Shown: positions 1-8,333, counted from the stretch's first letter. The stretch is DNA of 53,239 nucleotides from Secundilactobacillus malefermentans DSM 5705 = KCTC 3548 (GCF_001436395.1 NZ_AZGJ01000005.1:11043-64281), one strand, 5' to 3'. The notes: generated from the letters alone by a model not told the origin. Program-made: numbers and translations.

Positions 1-1418
1 TATTGATCCAAATATTCCTTCGTTGACGCAATAATTTCTTGCAATCCTTTTTTAGCATCCGAGAAGAACATTCCCGTCTTATCATTTGAGAATAACGGAT
101 TTTGAATTCCTGCGTAACCCGTGCTCATCGAACGTTTGATGACCACGATTGATTTCGATTTATCGACGTCCAAAATTGGCATCCCCGAAATCGCCGTGTT
201 TGGTTCACGTGCTTCCGGATTAGTGACGTCATTTGCACCAATAACCAACGATACATCGGTGCTTTCAAACATCGCGTTCGCATCCTCAAGCTGTTTCATT
301 TGATCGTAAGGAACGTTCACTTCTGCCAAAAGAACATTCATATGCCCAGGCATTCGGCCGGCCACTGGATGAATGGCGTAATTAACGTTGATGTCGTGAT
401 CACTCAATAACTTGGCCAATTCGGCAACTTCGTGTTGCGCCTGTGCAGCTGCTAACCCGTATCCAGGAATAATCATGACGTTCTTGGCATAGGCGAGCTG
501 AACCCCGATATCATCAGCGGTCGTTTCCTTTACGTTAACTGGCACATCAGATTTCGTTGCAGCGCCACTATCACCGGTACCAAATCCACCGGCGATAATG
601 TTTGCAACAGAACGGTTCATTGCTGCAGCCATTTGTAAGGTCAAAATGGTTCCGGCCGCACCAACTAAGGCACCCGCGATAATCAAAACTTGGTTATCGA
701 TGACGAAACCAGCCATTGCAACTGCCAAACCAGTAAAGGCGTTCAATAGCGATACAACCACTGGCATATCAGCGCCACCGATTGGAATGGTCATTAAAAT
801 TCCAAAGACTAAACTTGCGATAATTGCAATTAGGAGCGTTGAGACGCTGGTCGCAAAGCCAACCGTCATCGCAATCGCACCAATAATGACTAGAACGACT
901 AGTCCATTTAGGAGCTTAGCGCCAGGAAAACTAATCGGTTTACCGGAAATCTTACCAGCTAATTTTCCGGTCGCAATTAACGACCCCGAGAAGGTTACAC
1001 TCCCGATAATCAAATCCAGAATCACTGGAATTGAAAAGGCGAGCGATAACATTTTTCCGTTAGGTTGACTGAGGTAATCAAAAGCCCCGATTGCGGCGGC
1101 TGCACCACCACCAACTGCGTTAAATAAACTAACCAGTTGAGGCATATCGGTCATTTTAACGGTTCGCGCCTTAGCGGCACCGTAGCCAACTCCGATAACA
1201 AGTGCAACGACCAACAATATCCAGCCGATTAACGATGCTTCACTTTTTTCAATCGCCACTACAAAGGTCATAATGACGGCTAAAAACATTCCGACTGCTG
1301 AAAGACGATTCCCATTACGCGCCGACTTTGGCGTTCGCATCATGTGCAACCCAATGACGTAGCAAATCGCACTCACTAAGTAGAATAAAGAAACAATTGT
1401 CATTGTCACTGACATCAT
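1..1418 (-). CDS. pntB: NAD(P) transhydrogenase subunit beta (partial, runs off left edge)
   Basis: This is the membrane and NADP-binding subunit of the proton-translocating transhydrogenase, which moves hydride between NADH and NADP+ using the proton gradient. The first half is a run of hydrophobic helices. The C-terminal third carries the NADP-domain signatures GYGLAAAQAQ, HPVAGRMPGHMNVLLAE, VIGANDVTNP and KRSMSTGYAG. About 472 codons lie in the window and the frame is open at base 1, so only the last codon or so is missing. The ATG overlaps the pntA2 stop (ATGA at 1415-1418), which implies translational coupling. It is the last gene of pntA1-pntA2-pntB. Family assignment is firm from motifs and neighbours. 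Confidence 0.93.
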   Translation of the reverse strand, partial: MMSVTMTIVSLFYLVSAICYVIGLHMMRTPKSARNGNRLSAVGMFLAVIMTFVVAIEKSEASLIGWILLVVALVIGVGYGAAKARTVKMTDMPQLVSLFNAVGGGAAAAIGAFDYLSQPNGKMLSLAFSIPVILDLIIGSVTFSGSLIATGKLAGKISGKPISFPGAKLLNGLVVLVIIGAIAMTVGFATSVSTLLIAIIASLVFGILMTIPIGGADMPVVVSLLNAFTGLAVAMAGFVIDNQVLIIAGALVGAAGTILTLQMAAAMNRSVANIIAGGFGTGDSGAATKSDVPVNVKETTADDIGVQLAYAKNVMIIPGYGLAAAQAQHEVAELAKLLSDHDINVNYAIHPVAGRMPGHMNVLLAEVNVPYDQMKQLEDANAMFESTDVSLVIGANDVTNPEAREPNTAISGMPILDVDKSKSIVVIKRSMSTGYAGIQNPLFSNDKTGMFFSDAKKGLQEIIASTKEYLDQ

Positions 1419-1735
1419 TTGTCATCCCCTCCCTTCTCAGAATTCTTGGGAGTCTTAGGCTTGGAGAACATCGTCAGCATTCGATCGGTGACAACGTAGC
1501 CACCTGCAACGTTAATTGCCCCCAAAAGAACTGCAATAAACGCAATTACGTAGAATAAAGGTGTTTGGGCCTCTAACGCAATTAAAATACTACCAACCAC
1601 AACAACGCCATGAATCGCATTTGCACCGGACATCATCGGGGTGTGTAAGGTTGCTGGAATCTTACTAATTACTTCGAACCCAACGAGCAAGCTCAAAACG
1701 AAGATGGCTAAATTTGTAAATAACTGTTGACTCAT
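1415..1735 (-). CDS. pntA2: NAD(P) transhydrogenase subunit alpha 2 (membrane part)
   Basis: A 106-residue protein with three or four hydrophobic segments and a charged C-terminal tail rich in Lys and Asp. It matches the membrane part of the alpha subunit in organisms where alpha is split into two proteins (PntAA and PntAB). The sequence NAIHGVVVVG is typical of the family. It helps form the proton channel with PntB. It starts one base after the pntA1 stop and overlaps pntB by four bases, so the three genes form one tightly coupled operon. Confidence 0.9.
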   Translation of the reverse strand: MSQQLFTNLAIFVLSLLVGFEVISKIPATLHTPMMSGANAIHGVVVVGSILIALEAQTPLFYVIAFIAVLLGAINVAGGYVVTDRMLTMFSKPKTPKNSEKGGDDK

Positions 1736-1736
1736 C

Positions 1737-2921
1737 TTAACGGCCTCCTTCAGTTGGCTCTGACGCTGGCTCAGGTAATTCAGGTAACTTTAAGGCCTTC
1801 CGAAGGCGAGCGTTGATAATCTCACCACCGGTTGTGGCAACCAGTCCCTTAAAGACGTCGTCAGTTGGATCAATTTTAATTTCATCCTCAACCACTAAGG
1901 CGTTAATGACTGCCTGAACATTTTTTGAAAATAATTGTGAGGCGGAATTTGGTAGTTGGCTGGCTAAGTTGCCCGCACCCACGACCATCACTTGGTTATC
2001 AGTTGTAATCGTCTCATCTGGTTTACTGGATGCCACGTTACCACCCAGATTGCTAGCTGCTAAATCAATGAATACGGTTCCTGGTTTTGCGCTATCAACA
2101 CTAGATTGAGGAACTAACAGCGGTGGTTTGTGTCCTGGCACCTGAGCAGTCGTGATAATGACATCATTTTGTGCAATAAAACCAACTAATTCAGCTTGTT
2201 GTGCCTGTTGCTCTTCAGCCGTTAGTTCACGCGCATAGCCGCCCGAACCGGACCCATTTGCGACAGAGCTGGTCAAAAAAGTAGCTCCGAGGGATTCAAC
2301 CTCCCCCTTTGACGCCGCTCGAACATCGTATCCGGAAACGACGGCGCCCAATCGCTTGGCAGTTCCAATGGCCTGAAGTCCCGCAACACCAGTTCCTAAG
2401 ACAAGTACCTTAGCTGGCTTAACGGTACCAGCGGCCGTAATCATCATTGGAAAATACTTCGGGTATAAATCACTCGCAACTAAAGCCGCTTTGTAGCCGG
2501 CAACACTAGATTGTGAGCTCAAAACGTCCATTGATTGCGCCCGGCTAATGGTTCTTGGTAGCAGTTCAAAGGATAATGCGCTTACATTTTTCTCCGCCAA
2601 CGCAGTCATTTTGGCTGGTTCAATCAGTGAATTCAATAACCCTAAAATAACCTGGCCAGCTTTTAATTTGGCCAAAGTTTCATCCCCAGGATTATTAATC
2701 ACCGCAATAACATTGCCGTCATCAAGCGCGGTCTGGCGATTTACCACCTTTGCACCTGCTTGTTCATAACTCGCATCACTATAGTAAGCTGATGCGCCTG
2801 CACCCTTCTCAACTAAAACGGTCATGTTGTTTTTGACTAACTTTTTCGTAACCTCCGGATCAATTGCGACCCGATTTTCCTGTGGCTGTGTTTCTTTTAA
2901 TACTGAAACCACAATACTCAT
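1737..2921 (-). CDS. pntA1: NAD(P) transhydrogenase subunit alpha 1 (NAD-binding)
   Basis: A 394-residue soluble NAD(H)-binding subunit of the alanine dehydrogenase/PNT family. The N-terminus shows the family pattern KETQPQENRVAIDPE. The Rossmann motif VLGTGVAGLQAIGTAKRLGA lies near residues 170-190, followed by GYDVR. The late motif MVVGAGNLASQLP is also typical. The start is supported by a GGGGAGG ribosome binding site nine bases before the ATG. It is the first gene of the pnt operon. A TATAAT box and an inverted repeat lie in the upstream 170 bases. Confidence 0.94.
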   Translation of the reverse strand: MSIVVSVLKETQPQENRVAIDPEVTKKLVKNNMTVLVEKGAGASAYYSDASYEQAGAKVVNRQTALDDGNVIAVINNPGDETLAKLKAGQVILGLLNSLIEPAKMTALAEKNVSALSFELLPRTISRAQSMDVLSSQSSVAGYKAALVASDLYPKYFPMMITAAGTVKPAKVLVLGTGVAGLQAIGTAKRLGAVVSGYDVRAASKGEVESLGATFLTSSVANGSGSGGYARELTAEEQQAQQAELVGFIAQNDVIITTAQVPGHKPPLLVPQSSVDSAKPGTVFIDLAASNLGGNVASSKPDETITTDNQVMVVGAGNLASQLPNSASQLFSKNVQAVINALVVEDEIKIDPTDDVFKGLVATTGGEIINARLRKALKLPELPEPASEPTEGGR

Positions 2922-2983
2922 TCAAATGACCTCCCCTGTTTCATACTCTTCTTCAGAATTTGTCGCTAAACATAAAAGGAAGT

Positions 2984-3023
2984 TGTCACAAAACCAATGT
3001 TTTGTTCAACCTCCTTTATTATA
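2984..3023 (-). promoter_or_regulatory. pnt promoter -10 with inverted repeat downstream
   Basis: On the minus strand a TATAAT box sits at 3018-3023, about 100 bases before pntA1. Just downstream, at 2988-3005, is a perfect inverted repeat (ACAAAAC, four-base loop, GTTTTGT). It is extended imperfectly by GTTG/CAAC to 2982-3010. The repeat lies within the predicted early transcript, so it could be an operator or an RNA hairpin. The -35 element is not clear. Confidence 0.45.
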
Positions 3024-3090
3024 CCAAATTTACGGAATCACCTTTGCTAAATAGCGTAATCCCTTTTAACTTGTTTAATTGAACTGGTAC

Positions 3091-4566
3091 TTAGCTTTGC
3101 GCCTTTTCGGGGTGTCCCTGAAGGTAAATGACGTGGGTGTTCAAGAATTCTTCAATTCCATGACGACCATCGTCACCACCAATCCCTGATTCTTTCCAAC
3201 CAGAGTGTGACCCATTCATGGCTTCAAAGTTGAATCGGTTGATATAGGTTTCACCGTCTTCAAGTTCATTCGCAGCACGAGAAGCTGTATCCAAATTTTC
3301 AGTGAAAATTGAAGAAGTTAAGCCAAAGTCACTGTCATTTGCCATTTCAATTGCGTCATCCAAGGTCTTGAAGGTAACAATTGGTAGAACAGGTCCAAAG
3401 ATTTCATCTTGAACAATTTCCGAATTCTGTTTAACATTCACAATAACAGTTGGTGCATAATAGAATCCTTTTTCAATCTCAATCTTATGACCGCCAGTTG
3501 TCACTTTGCCACCGGCTTCAACGGCTCGTTTGACCATTCCGTCAACCTTGTCTAACGCTGCTTGATTGATTAATGGACCCATTCCAGAATTTTTATCTGA
3601 AATTGGATTTGCCACCTTAATTGCCGCCATCTTTTTCGTCAATTTGTCGATAAATTCGGTTGCAACATCTTCTTGAACATAAACTCGCTCACAGTTGTTG
3701 CATAACTGACCATTATTATCAACTCGTGAATCAATGATGGATTGAACTGCCAAATCAATGTCCGCATCGCTGCAAACAATGGCTGGGGCTTTTCCACCCA
3801 ACTCCAAGGATACCTTTGCCATATGTGTAGCAGCGGCTGCCATGACTCGTTTTCCTGACCCAACGGATCCAGTCAAACTAATAATGCCAATCTTCTTGTT
3901 GTGTGATAATTCATCACCAACGACTGAACCAGGACCAGAAACGAAATTCACAACACCCTTAGGAATGCCAATTTTGTCAACAATCTTAGCAAACTCCAAA
4001 GCTAAGTTTGGTGTGTCTGAACTAGGCTTCAACACAATTGTATTACCCGTTACCAAAGCTGGACCCATTTTACGGGCAATCAAGAAGAATGGGAAGTTCC
4101 AAGGTAAAATACCTGCCGCAACCCCGATTGGCTGTTTGGTAATCATGATGTTTTCATGCGCATTGTCTGATTGTAAAATTTCACCTTCATAAGTTCTTGC
4201 AGCGGAACCCATGTAATCAAAGTAATCAGCTGAGAACATGATTTCAGTTGTCGCCAAGGATTTAATTTTTCCCTGTTCCTCTTGTAGTAACGCAACTAAA
4301 TGATCCTTCTGGTTTCGAATCTCGGTTGCCAGATCATGTAAATATTGTCCTCTAGTTGCTGCGGGAACCATTTTCCAGGTCTTTTGAGCTTCGTATGCAT
4401 CATCAATTGCTTCCTGTGTTTCTTCACGAGTCGCACTTGGGACCGTTGAAATTTGCTCCCCAGTTGAAGGATTGATCACTGTTAATAGTTTGCCTGAAGT
4501 TGAATCCTTAAATTCTCCGTTGATGTACATTTTATAATGCTTTAACTTTGTCAATGTCTCTGACAT
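3091..4566 (-). CDS. aldA: NAD-dependent aldehyde dehydrogenase, lactaldehyde/glycolaldehyde (AldA) type
   Basis: A 491-residue aldehyde dehydrogenase. From memory it resembles E. coli AldA over most of its length: FSADYFDYMG, YEGEILQSD, GILPWNFPFFLIARKMGPAL and the end motif around NGSHSGWKESGIGG. The catalytic Glu is in LELGGKAPAIV and the catalytic Cys in NGQLCNNCERVYV. The likely reaction is NAD+-dependent oxidation of lactaldehyde or glycolaldehyde to the acid, but other short aldehydes are possible. The ATG at 4566 is preferred over an upstream in-frame start because AGGAAG precedes it at good spacing. The gene is alone in its unit. A Crp/Fnr-type palindrome lies about 110 bases upstream. 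Confidence 0.85.
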   Translation of the reverse strand: MSETLTKLKHYKMYINGEFKDSTSGKLLTVINPSTGEQISTVPSATREETQEAIDDAYEAQKTWKMVPAATRGQYLHDLATEIRNQKDHLVALLQEEQGKIKSLATTEIMFSADYFDYMGSAARTYEGEILQSDNAHENIMITKQPIGVAAGILPWNFPFFLIARKMGPALVTGNTIVLKPSSDTPNLALEFAKIVDKIGIPKGVVNFVSGPGSVVGDELSHNKKIGIISLTGSVGSGKRVMAAAATHMAKVSLELGGKAPAIVCSDADIDLAVQSIIDSRVDNNGQLCNNCERVYVQEDVATEFIDKLTKKMAAIKVANPISDKNSGMGPLINQAALDKVDGMVKRAVEAGGKVTTGGHKIEIEKGFYYAPTVIVNVKQNSEIVQDEIFGPVLPIVTFKTLDDAIEMANDSDFGLTSSIFTENLDTASRAANELEDGETYINRFNFEAMNGSHSGWKESGIGGDDGRHGIEEFLNTHVIYLQGHPEKAQS

Positions 4567-4678
4567 CGTAACTGCTTCCTTCCAAATTTGGAAAATAACG
4601 CACTTCATTTCGACAACGACTAATTGATGCCTATCATCCTCAACTGATAAGTCGATTTGTAGTAAACACTTTTACATT

Positions 4679-4694
4679 TGTGAAATTAATCACA
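4679..4694. promoter_or_regulatory. Crp/Fnr-type operator palindrome
   Basis: TGTGA, six bases, TCACA: an exact match in form to binding sites of the Crp/Fnr regulator family (in lactic acid bacteria FLP or ArcR-like proteins). It lies between the divergent aldehyde dehydrogenase and SMR exporter genes, 113 bases before the aldA start. It could control either gene. No Crp/Fnr gene is in the window. Confidence 0.6.
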
Positions 4695-4784
4695 TTTGCT
4701 TATCGCCTTCGTTATAGTCCCTTTTTGGTGAGAATGAAAGTCTTTTGTCGTAAAAAAGTAAAAATAATTATTTGATAGTGGTTT

Positions 4785-4818
4785 CCATGTAAAACTGATA
4801 TGCTTTAGTGAAACATGG
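4785..4818 (+). promoter_or_regulatory. Extended -10 promoter inside an inverted repeat, upstream of the SMR exporter
   Basis: An inverted repeat CCATGT...ACATGG (arms at 4785-4790 and 4813-4818) encloses an extended -10 element, TG-A-TATGCT at 4796-4804. A dyad covering the promoter suggests control by a dimeric repressor such as a TetR-type protein. A possible -35 (TTGATA, near 4773) is too far away for normal spacing, so the extended -10 may suffice. Confidence 0.4.
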
Positions 4819-4837
4819 ATATTTGGAGGAATAAACG

Positions 4838-5158
4838 ATGGTATGGTTAGAATTGTTCGTTGCCGGCATTTTTGAAACCGTTTGGGCAACACTGATGAAG
4901 TACAGTCATGGATTTACAAAGTTGGGATTCTCAATTGCGACAATCGTCACCATGGCAATTAGTATCCTGCTTTTAGCACGAGCCACCAAGTCCCTACCGC
5001 TTAGCATTGCCTACCCTGTCTGGACTGGAATTGGCGCAGTTGGTAGCATCCTTGTCGGTGTCGTTTTGTTCAAAGACGCTCTTTCTCCCCTTACTTGGGG
5101 ATTTGTTGCATTACTGATTATTGGAATTGTTGGTATTAAAATGACAACTGGAAGTTAA
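4838..5158 (+). CDS. Small multidrug resistance (SMR) exporter, Gdx/SugE-like
   Basis: A 106-residue protein with four transmembrane helices. The essential membrane Glu is near residue 13 in GIFETVWA. KYSHGF follows, and the helix-3 motif is LSIAYPVWTGIGAVGS. These resemble the Gdx/SugE branch, which exports guanidinium or quaternary ammonium ions as a dual-topology dimer in exchange for protons. Proteins of this branch work alone, which fits the single gene here. The ribosome binding site TTGGAGGA is 8-9 bases upstream. A perfect hairpin follows directly. I do not see a guanidine riboswitch upstream, so guanidinium as substrate is uncertain. Confidence 0.87.
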   Translation: MVWLELFVAGIFETVWATLMKYSHGFTKLGFSIATIVTMAISILLLARATKSLPLSIAYPVWTGIGAVGSILVGVVLFKDALSPLTWGFVALLIIGIVGIKMTTGS

Positions 5159-5160
5159 AA

Positions 5161-5188
5161 AGAACGGCCAAAATTGGCCGTTCTTTTT
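5161..5188. terminator. Bidirectional terminator
   Basis: AGAACGGCCAAAATTGGCCGTTCT with T-rich flanks on both strands is a near-perfect stem. It ends the SMR exporter from the left and the acetyltransferase from the right. Confidence 0.9.
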
Positions 5189-5191
5189 AGT

Positions 5192-5734
5192 CTACCCCGT
5201 TGCATCCTGCTCAATGATTGGGTCAAACAGTCCCCAACTAAAGACGGACATTACCTTTTTAAAGTTTTGAGTGGGTAGCTTTCCTTTATTCGCCATGGTT
5301 GCGTATTCGCCGCCAGGTTCCTTGAGTCGGTGCGGTGTTAAGTAAAACCCGTTGCGTTCATAGAATCGCACCCGTTTTTGTCGCTGATCATAATTAGCGG
5401 CCTTTTCGTCTAATGGTTCAACGTTTAAAACAATCTGCTTTTCGGGATAAGTTTCGAGTAACCAATTGATAATTTTGGTTCCATAACCCTTCCCACGAAT
5501 GGCATCGTTAATCGCCAAGTAACTCACATAAATTGTCTGGTCAGCAAGACAATAATAAATGAACCCACACAGTGTTTCATCATCATAAAATACCCTGAAA
5601 ATTAACTGTTTTCGTAAGGTCATCAATGTTAGAATCTCCAGCGGATAAGTTTCGTTCGGTGGAAACGCACTCTTATAGAGCTTCTTAATTTCTGGAAAGT
5701 TCCTGGAAAATAGGCGTACGTTTTTTACTAGCAT
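5192..5734 (-). CDS. GNAT family N-acetyltransferase
   Basis: A 180-residue protein with the GNAT acetyl-CoA binding pattern: YVSYLAINDAIRGKGYGTKIINWL (R-G-x-G-x-G/A type, about residues 70-90), then VLNVEPLD, and FYERNGFYLTP near residue 130. The substrate cannot be told. A clear AGAAAGGA site precedes the ATG. It is convergent with the SMR exporter and shares its terminator. Confidence 0.85.
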   Translation of the reverse strand: MLVKNVRLFSRNFPEIKKLYKSAFPPNETYPLEILTLMTLRKQLIFRVFYDDETLCGFIYYCLADQTIYVSYLAINDAIRGKGYGTKIINWLLETYPEKQIVLNVEPLDEKAANYDQRQKRVRFYERNGFYLTPHRLKEPGGEYATMANKGKLPTQNFKKVMSVFSWGLFDPIIEQDATG

Positions 5735-5803
5735 ATAGTGTCCTTTCTATCTGTCTGTATTTAACGCTAGCGTAACATGGTGGCTTTTTTAAGACAAGAA
5801 AAA

Positions 5804-5827
5804 GACTGCAGCCGGTTCACTGCAGTC
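5804..5827 (-). terminator. Terminator of the copper operon
   Basis: Minus-strand hairpin GACTGCAG (eight-base loop) CTGCAGTC, followed by TTTTTCTTG. It lies 14 bases after the small membrane peptide gene, placing that gene inside the copper transcript. Confidence 0.88.
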
Positions 5828-5840
5828 ACAATCCACTTAT

Positions 5841-5948
5841 TTACATAATCCCCGCTAAAATGATGCCAGCAATCATTGCCACGATGACGTAGCCGACCGC
5901 CACAACACTCGTGACTAATGCCGATTTTTTTGAATTTTGATTTTCCAT
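5841..5948 (-). CDS. 35-residue membrane peptide at the end of the copper operon
   Basis: A very short gene: Met, a polar start (ENQNSKKS), then about 25 hydrophobic residues forming one membrane helix (LVTSVVAVGYVIVAMIAG, then IILAGIM). An AGGAG site lies eight bases before the ATG. It begins 18 bases after the ATPase stop and ends just before the operon terminator, so position, ribosome binding site and composition all support a real gene. I do not recognise the family. By analogy to KdpF-type peptides it may stabilise or tune the ATPase; this is inference only. Confidence 0.7.
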   Translation of the reverse strand: MENQNSKKSALVTSVVAVGYVIVAMIAGIILAGIM

Positions 5949-5966
5949 TGAAATCTCCTCTATTCG

Positions 5967-7880
5967 TTATGCCGTTGCGAGTTTTGTCTTGTTCAAGAGT
6001 AAAGAACTAGCGACAACTGACAGTGAGCTAAGTGCCATTCCCAATCCGGCTAACTCTGGACTGAGTACTAAACCAAGGCCAAAAAAGACGCCTGCTGCAA
6101 CCGGAATACCGAGTGAATTATAGATAAACGCCCAGAATAAGTTTAATTTAATTCGATTAAAGGTCTTTTTACTCAATTCCAAGGCCCGGACGACATCCAT
6201 CAAGTCATTTTTAACCAAAACGATTCCGCCCGATTCAATCGCAATATCCGTTCCAGAACCCATAGCAATCCCAACATTAGCAGTTGTCAATGCTGGAGCA
6301 TCGTTGATTCCATCGCCAACAAATGCGACCGGTGCCTGCTCCTGTAGTTTCTTAATATGGTCTGCCTTATCACCTGGCAAGACGTCGGCAATAACTTCAT
6401 CGATTTTAACTTGATCCGCAATTGCTTGGGCAACCCGCTGGTTATCTCCTGTTAGCATTACCGTCCGCATCCCAGCCTTTTTCAAGGCTGCGATTGCAAC
6501 GGCGGAACTTGGCTTGGGGACATCCTGAATAGCAATTAATCCGATAATGTCACCATTCAAACCGACAACTACCACCGTTTTCGCTTCATTTTGAAGTTGG
6601 GTCATTTGCGCCTGTAACTCAGCTGACAATTTACTATCTTCTAATAGTTTGGCATTTCCAACGAATGCTGATTGTCCGTCAACTTGCGCACGAACACCCT
6701 TACCTTCAATTGCTTGGAAGTTTTGGAGGTTGGTGTCTTCAATATTCTTTTCGTTTGCCTTATCTAAAATTGCGGTCGCAAGTGGATGTTCTGAAGCAGA
6801 CTCAAGCGCTGCTGCAATTTTGAGGACTTGGTTCTCATCACCGATAATGTCAGTCACTTTTGGCTTACCAACCGTAATCGTTCCTGTCTTATCAAAAACA
6901 ACCGTTTTAACGGTGTTAACAGCCTCAAGAACTTCACCATTTTTGATTAAAATTCCCATCTTTGCACTGCGACCAGTTCCAACCATTAACGCAGTTGGTG
7001 TTGCGATTCCAAGTGCACAAGGACAGGCGATAATAATCACTGAAACAGTGAACAGCATTGTGCTGACCGCACTTGCCCCCACGATTGAATACCAGACAAC
7101 AAAGGTCAGAATGGCAATTATTAGAACGACGGGAACAAATATGTCCGCAACTTTATCGACTACTTTTTGAATTGGTGCGTGGCTAGATTGGGCCTTCTTA
7201 ACCATTTCAACAATCTGAGCTAATAACGTATCGTCACCAACTTTGCTTGCTTTAAACATGAAGGTTCCATTACTGTTCATGGTTGATCCAATAACCGCAT
7301 CACCAACCTTCTTTTCAGTTGGCATACTTTCACCCGTGACCATGGATTCATCAATTGTTGAATTTCCCTCAGTAATGACGCCATCAACTGCAATCTTTTG
7401 GCCTGGCTTAACGCGCAATATATCCCCCACAACAACTTCTGATAGTGGAATCGTCACCATTTTGCCATCACGTAAAACTTCAGCATTTTTAGCCTGCAAA
7501 TTAAGAAGTTTATCAACTGCACCCGATGCGCTATGTTTCATATTTTCTTCAAATACCTGTCCCAATAGGATTAGCGTAATCACCACGGCTGCATCTTCAA
7601 AAAAGACGCCTTGGTTATTTAACATCGCGTAAACACTATAGAGATAAGCCGTCAGAGTACCAATCGCAACCAGTGTATCCATATTGGCATGATGATGTTT
7701 AAATGATGCCCAAGCAGTTTGAATAAAGCCTCGACCAGATACCAACATAATCGCCGTGGTCAGCAGGAACTGACTCCAAACGCCTCCTGGAATCTCGTAG
7801 CCAAACGGCATCATCATCATGTTAATTAGGATTGGAATTGAAACGATTAATGAGAAAATGAATCGATTCCGAATACTCAT
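5967..7880 (-). CDS. copA: Copper-exporting P1B-type ATPase without N-terminal metal-binding domain
   Basis: A 637-residue heavy-metal ATPase. Visible motifs are TGES near residue 182, CPC in the membrane near 286, DKTGT near 330, the HP of the nucleotide domain (SEHPLATAI) and GDGINDAPAL. YN and MALSSLS in the last helices match the Cu(I)-type (P1B-1) signature. No CxxC heavy-metal-associated domain precedes the first helix. The ATG at 7880 overlaps the cupredoxin stop (ATGA) and has AAAGGTGG upstream. It is preferred over an earlier in-frame start inside the cupredoxin gene. With the membrane cupredoxin and the peptide it forms one operon. CopB-like specificity is less likely given the C-terminal motif. 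Confidence 0.9.
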   Translation of the reverse strand: MSIRNRFIFSLIVSIPILINMMMMPFGYEIPGGVWSQFLLTTAIMLVSGRGFIQTAWASFKHHHANMDTLVAIGTLTAYLYSVYAMLNNQGVFFEDAAVVITLILLGQVFEENMKHSASGAVDKLLNLQAKNAEVLRDGKMVTIPLSEVVVGDILRVKPGQKIAVDGVITEGNSTIDESMVTGESMPTEKKVGDAVIGSTMNSNGTFMFKASKVGDDTLLAQIVEMVKKAQSSHAPIQKVVDKVADIFVPVVLIIAILTFVVWYSIVGASAVSTMLFTVSVIIIACPCALGIATPTALMVGTGRSAKMGILIKNGEVLEAVNTVKTVVFDKTGTITVGKPKVTDIIGDENQVLKIAAALESASEHPLATAILDKANEKNIEDTNLQNFQAIEGKGVRAQVDGQSAFVGNAKLLEDSKLSAELQAQMTQLQNEAKTVVVVGLNGDIIGLIAIQDVPKPSSAVAIAALKKAGMRTVMLTGDNQRVAQAIADQVKIDEVIADVLPGDKADHIKKLQEQAPVAFVGDGINDAPALTTANVGIAMGSGTDIAIESGGIVLVKNDLMDVVRALELSKKTFNRIKLNLFWAFIYNSLGIPVAAGVFFGLGLVLSPELAGLGMALSSLSVVASSLLLNKTKLATA

Positions 7881-8251
7881 GACTTCACGACCACCTTTCC
7901 GTGGAACATGTTCATGCCGCAAGCAAAGTCATATTCACCCGCTTTACTTGTATCAATTTCAATTGAATGGTTTTCATTTTGTGGTAAGTACTCATTGATC
8001 CCGAATTTTTCAAAGACCACTTGTTCCAAACAACTTGAGGGATCTATCCGGTTAAAATTAATTTTTGCTGGAATGCCCTGCTTTAGGACGACGGTTGCCG
8101 GTGAATAGCCACCACTCACAACGACATCCACACTTTGACCATCGGACTCAACATCAGCAGTCACTGCCTTTGTAACGTGCTTACCAAAGAACCACCAAAC
8201 AATAAACCCAATTAAAAGTACTGCAATAACGGCAACTAATATTTTATCCAT
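7877..8251 (-). CDS. Membrane-anchored cupredoxin-like copper protein
   Basis: A 124-residue protein: one N-terminal membrane helix (about residues 5-25), then a beta-rich cupredoxin-like domain outside the cell. Possible copper ligands are Cys in SSCLEQV, Cys, two Met and His in FACGMNMFHG, and His in ENHSIEI. It is coupled to copA by a four-base overlap. The ATPase lacks its own metal-binding domain, so this protein may supply or accept copper for it (inference). The ribosome binding site AAAAGGAG is well placed. Confidence 0.82.
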   Translation of the reverse strand: MDKILVAVIAVLLIGFIVWWFFGKHVTKAVTADVESDGQSVDVVVSGGYSPATVVLKQGIPAKINFNRIDPSSCLEQVVFEKFGINEYLPQNENHSIEIDTSKAGEYDFACGMNMFHGKVVVKS

Positions 8252-8294
8252 GATGAAAGATCTCCTTTTATGTATAATATAGAATTATTATGAT

Positions 8295-8304
8295 TACATT
8301 TGTA
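8295..8304. promoter_or_regulatory. CopY-type operator (cop box)
   Basis: TACATTTGTA matches the known cop box consensus TACANNTGTA exactly. It is 44 bases before the cupredoxin start and sits near the -35 region of a likely promoter whose AT-rich -10 (TATATT/TATTAT) lies around 8270-8280. Copper-dependent derepression is the expected control. No copY gene is in the window. Confidence 0.8.
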
Positions 8305-8333
8305 ATCCACAAATTAAATATACACCCTATGTT

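Noticed and set aside
598-1068. 156-codon plus-strand frame inside pntB
   Set aside because: Shadow of pntB. The minus-strand reading matches a known family over its full length.
4695-4837. Guanidine riboswitch before the Gdx/SugE-like gene
   Set aside because: I looked for ykkC-type and mini-ykkC features (paired ACGR loops) and found none. The space is better explained by a promoter inside a dyad.
6649-7170. 173-codon plus-strand frame inside copA
   Set aside because: Antisense shadow without ribosome binding site; copA motifs are on the other strand.
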